From Blastococcus sp. DSM 46786 (lineage in GTDB: Bacteria; Actinomycetota; Actinomycetes; Mycobacteriales; Geodermatophilaceae), in the NCBI RefSeq assembly GCF_900109665.1, contig NZ_FOAO01000005.1:1-64000 (forward strand): a stretch of DNA of 64,000 bases. Reading direction: 5' to 3'. The notes beneath the pieces were generated by a model. That model ran no database searches, was not told the DNA's origin, and saw nothing but the letters and a program-made list of their open reading frames with translations. The position numbers and the translations under genes are program-made. This document shows positions 63,752-64,000 of this stretch, piece after piece. The first letter of the stretch is position 1, and every line of letters begins with the position of its first letter.

Positions 63752-63828
63752 GCGAGCTCGCGAGCTCACCATGGAGCACAGCAGCACCGCGAACGCGGCC
63801 GACGAGCGCTAGCGAGGAGGGCTCGTGA
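63748..63828 (+). CDS. 26-codon frame coupling sigE to the anti-sigma gene
   Basis: It opens [15 protein letters not shown] and ends ASEEGS. Its GTG overlaps the sigE stop (GTGA) and its TGA overlaps the anti-sigma GTG (GTGA). The sequence GGAGGGCTCGTGAGC occurs at both ends (63739-63753 and 63816-63830). It may be translated only to keep the two genes coupled, or arise from insertion of about 77 nt. Confidence 0.4.
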   Translation: MSELASSPWSTAAPRTRPTSASEEGS

Positions 63829-64000
63829 GCATCCCGGAGAGCCACCTGGCCCAGGAGGCGATCGCCGCGCTGGTCGACGGCGAGCTCTCCGCCGGCCCGG
63901 CGGGCCGGGCGGCCCGCCACCTCGCCGGCTGCACCACCTGCCGGATGGCCGTGGCCGCCCAGCGGGAGGCCAAGGAGGCGCTGCACGGCTCCGCCGACGT
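63825..64000 (+). CDS. rseA: Anti-sigma factor, zinc-finger type (partial)
   Basis: The 58 codons visible before the window ends show LVDGELSAGPAGRAARHLAG and the zinc motif HLAGCTTCRMAV (H-x3-C-x2-C), the ZAS domain of RsrA/RseA anti-sigma factors. It should bind and inhibit the sigma factor encoded just upstream. The GTG at 63825 follows GGAGG. Confidence 0.85.
   Translation, partial: MSIPESHLAQEAIAALVDGELSAGPAGRAARHLAGCTTCRMAVAAQREAKEALHGSAD

Overview
The window looks like chromosomal DNA from a high-GC actinobacterium. The G+C is very high almost throughout, GTG starts are common, and the marker genes are actinobacterial: mshB (mycothiol), DUF3117, DapD of the actinobacterial type, GlgM/GlgC, and an ECF sigma factor with its anti-sigma gene. 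Gene content and style fit a soil or rock actinobacterium of the Geodermatophilaceae type, but that placement is inference and no rRNA gene is present to test it.

Layout. 1-1.4 kb: an IS110-family insertion sequence. 1.6-3 kb: a sulfite-oxidase-like molybdoenzyme coupled to a flavin reductase. 3-9.6 kb: an M1 peptidase, a formate/nitrite-type channel, an ABC exporter, DUF1990, a truncated GGDEF protein, and a HipA-like kinase/DUF3037 pair. 9.7-12 kb: PhoX. 12-15.2 kb: assimilatory sulfur reduction (sulfite reductase, a 53-residue zinc-ribbon protein, CysH, and a leader peptide upstream), then an Rrf2 regulator, a NUDIX enzyme and CsbD. 17-23 kb: a five-gene peptide ABC importer.

23-64 kb: a housekeeping backbone in the same order as M. 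tuberculosis Rv1170-Rv1222 (mshB, membrane protein, fdxA, dapC, dapD, dapE, LOG-like, tag, DUF3117, glgM/glgC, O-methyltransferase, sigE, anti-sigma). It is interrupted by lineage-specific blocks. These are a GAF-GGDEF-EAL protein; a glycosyltransferase/molybdoenzyme/epimerase block (35.7-42.6 kb, continuing with a methyltransferase at 43.6 kb); a methyltransferase and carotenoid-desaturase block; a SpoIIE-type phosphatase; 5-oxoprolinase genes pxpABC split by a GAF-ANTAR gene; and a cobalamin importer btuFCD behind a cobalamin riboswitch. After btuFCD come a frameshifted signal peptidase and a decayed two-component system.

Cross-cutting features. Many genes overlap by 4 nt (ATGA/GTGA), pointing to translational coupling. 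About ten genes have TANNNT exactly 6-9 nt before the start codon and no Shine-Dalgarno sequence, so they are probably leaderless. Convergent gene ends are marked by long GC-rich hairpins. A family of short intergenic repeats with a TGGAACGG core occurs at four loci, including a 90-bp tandem duplication between the divergent glgM and glgC genes.
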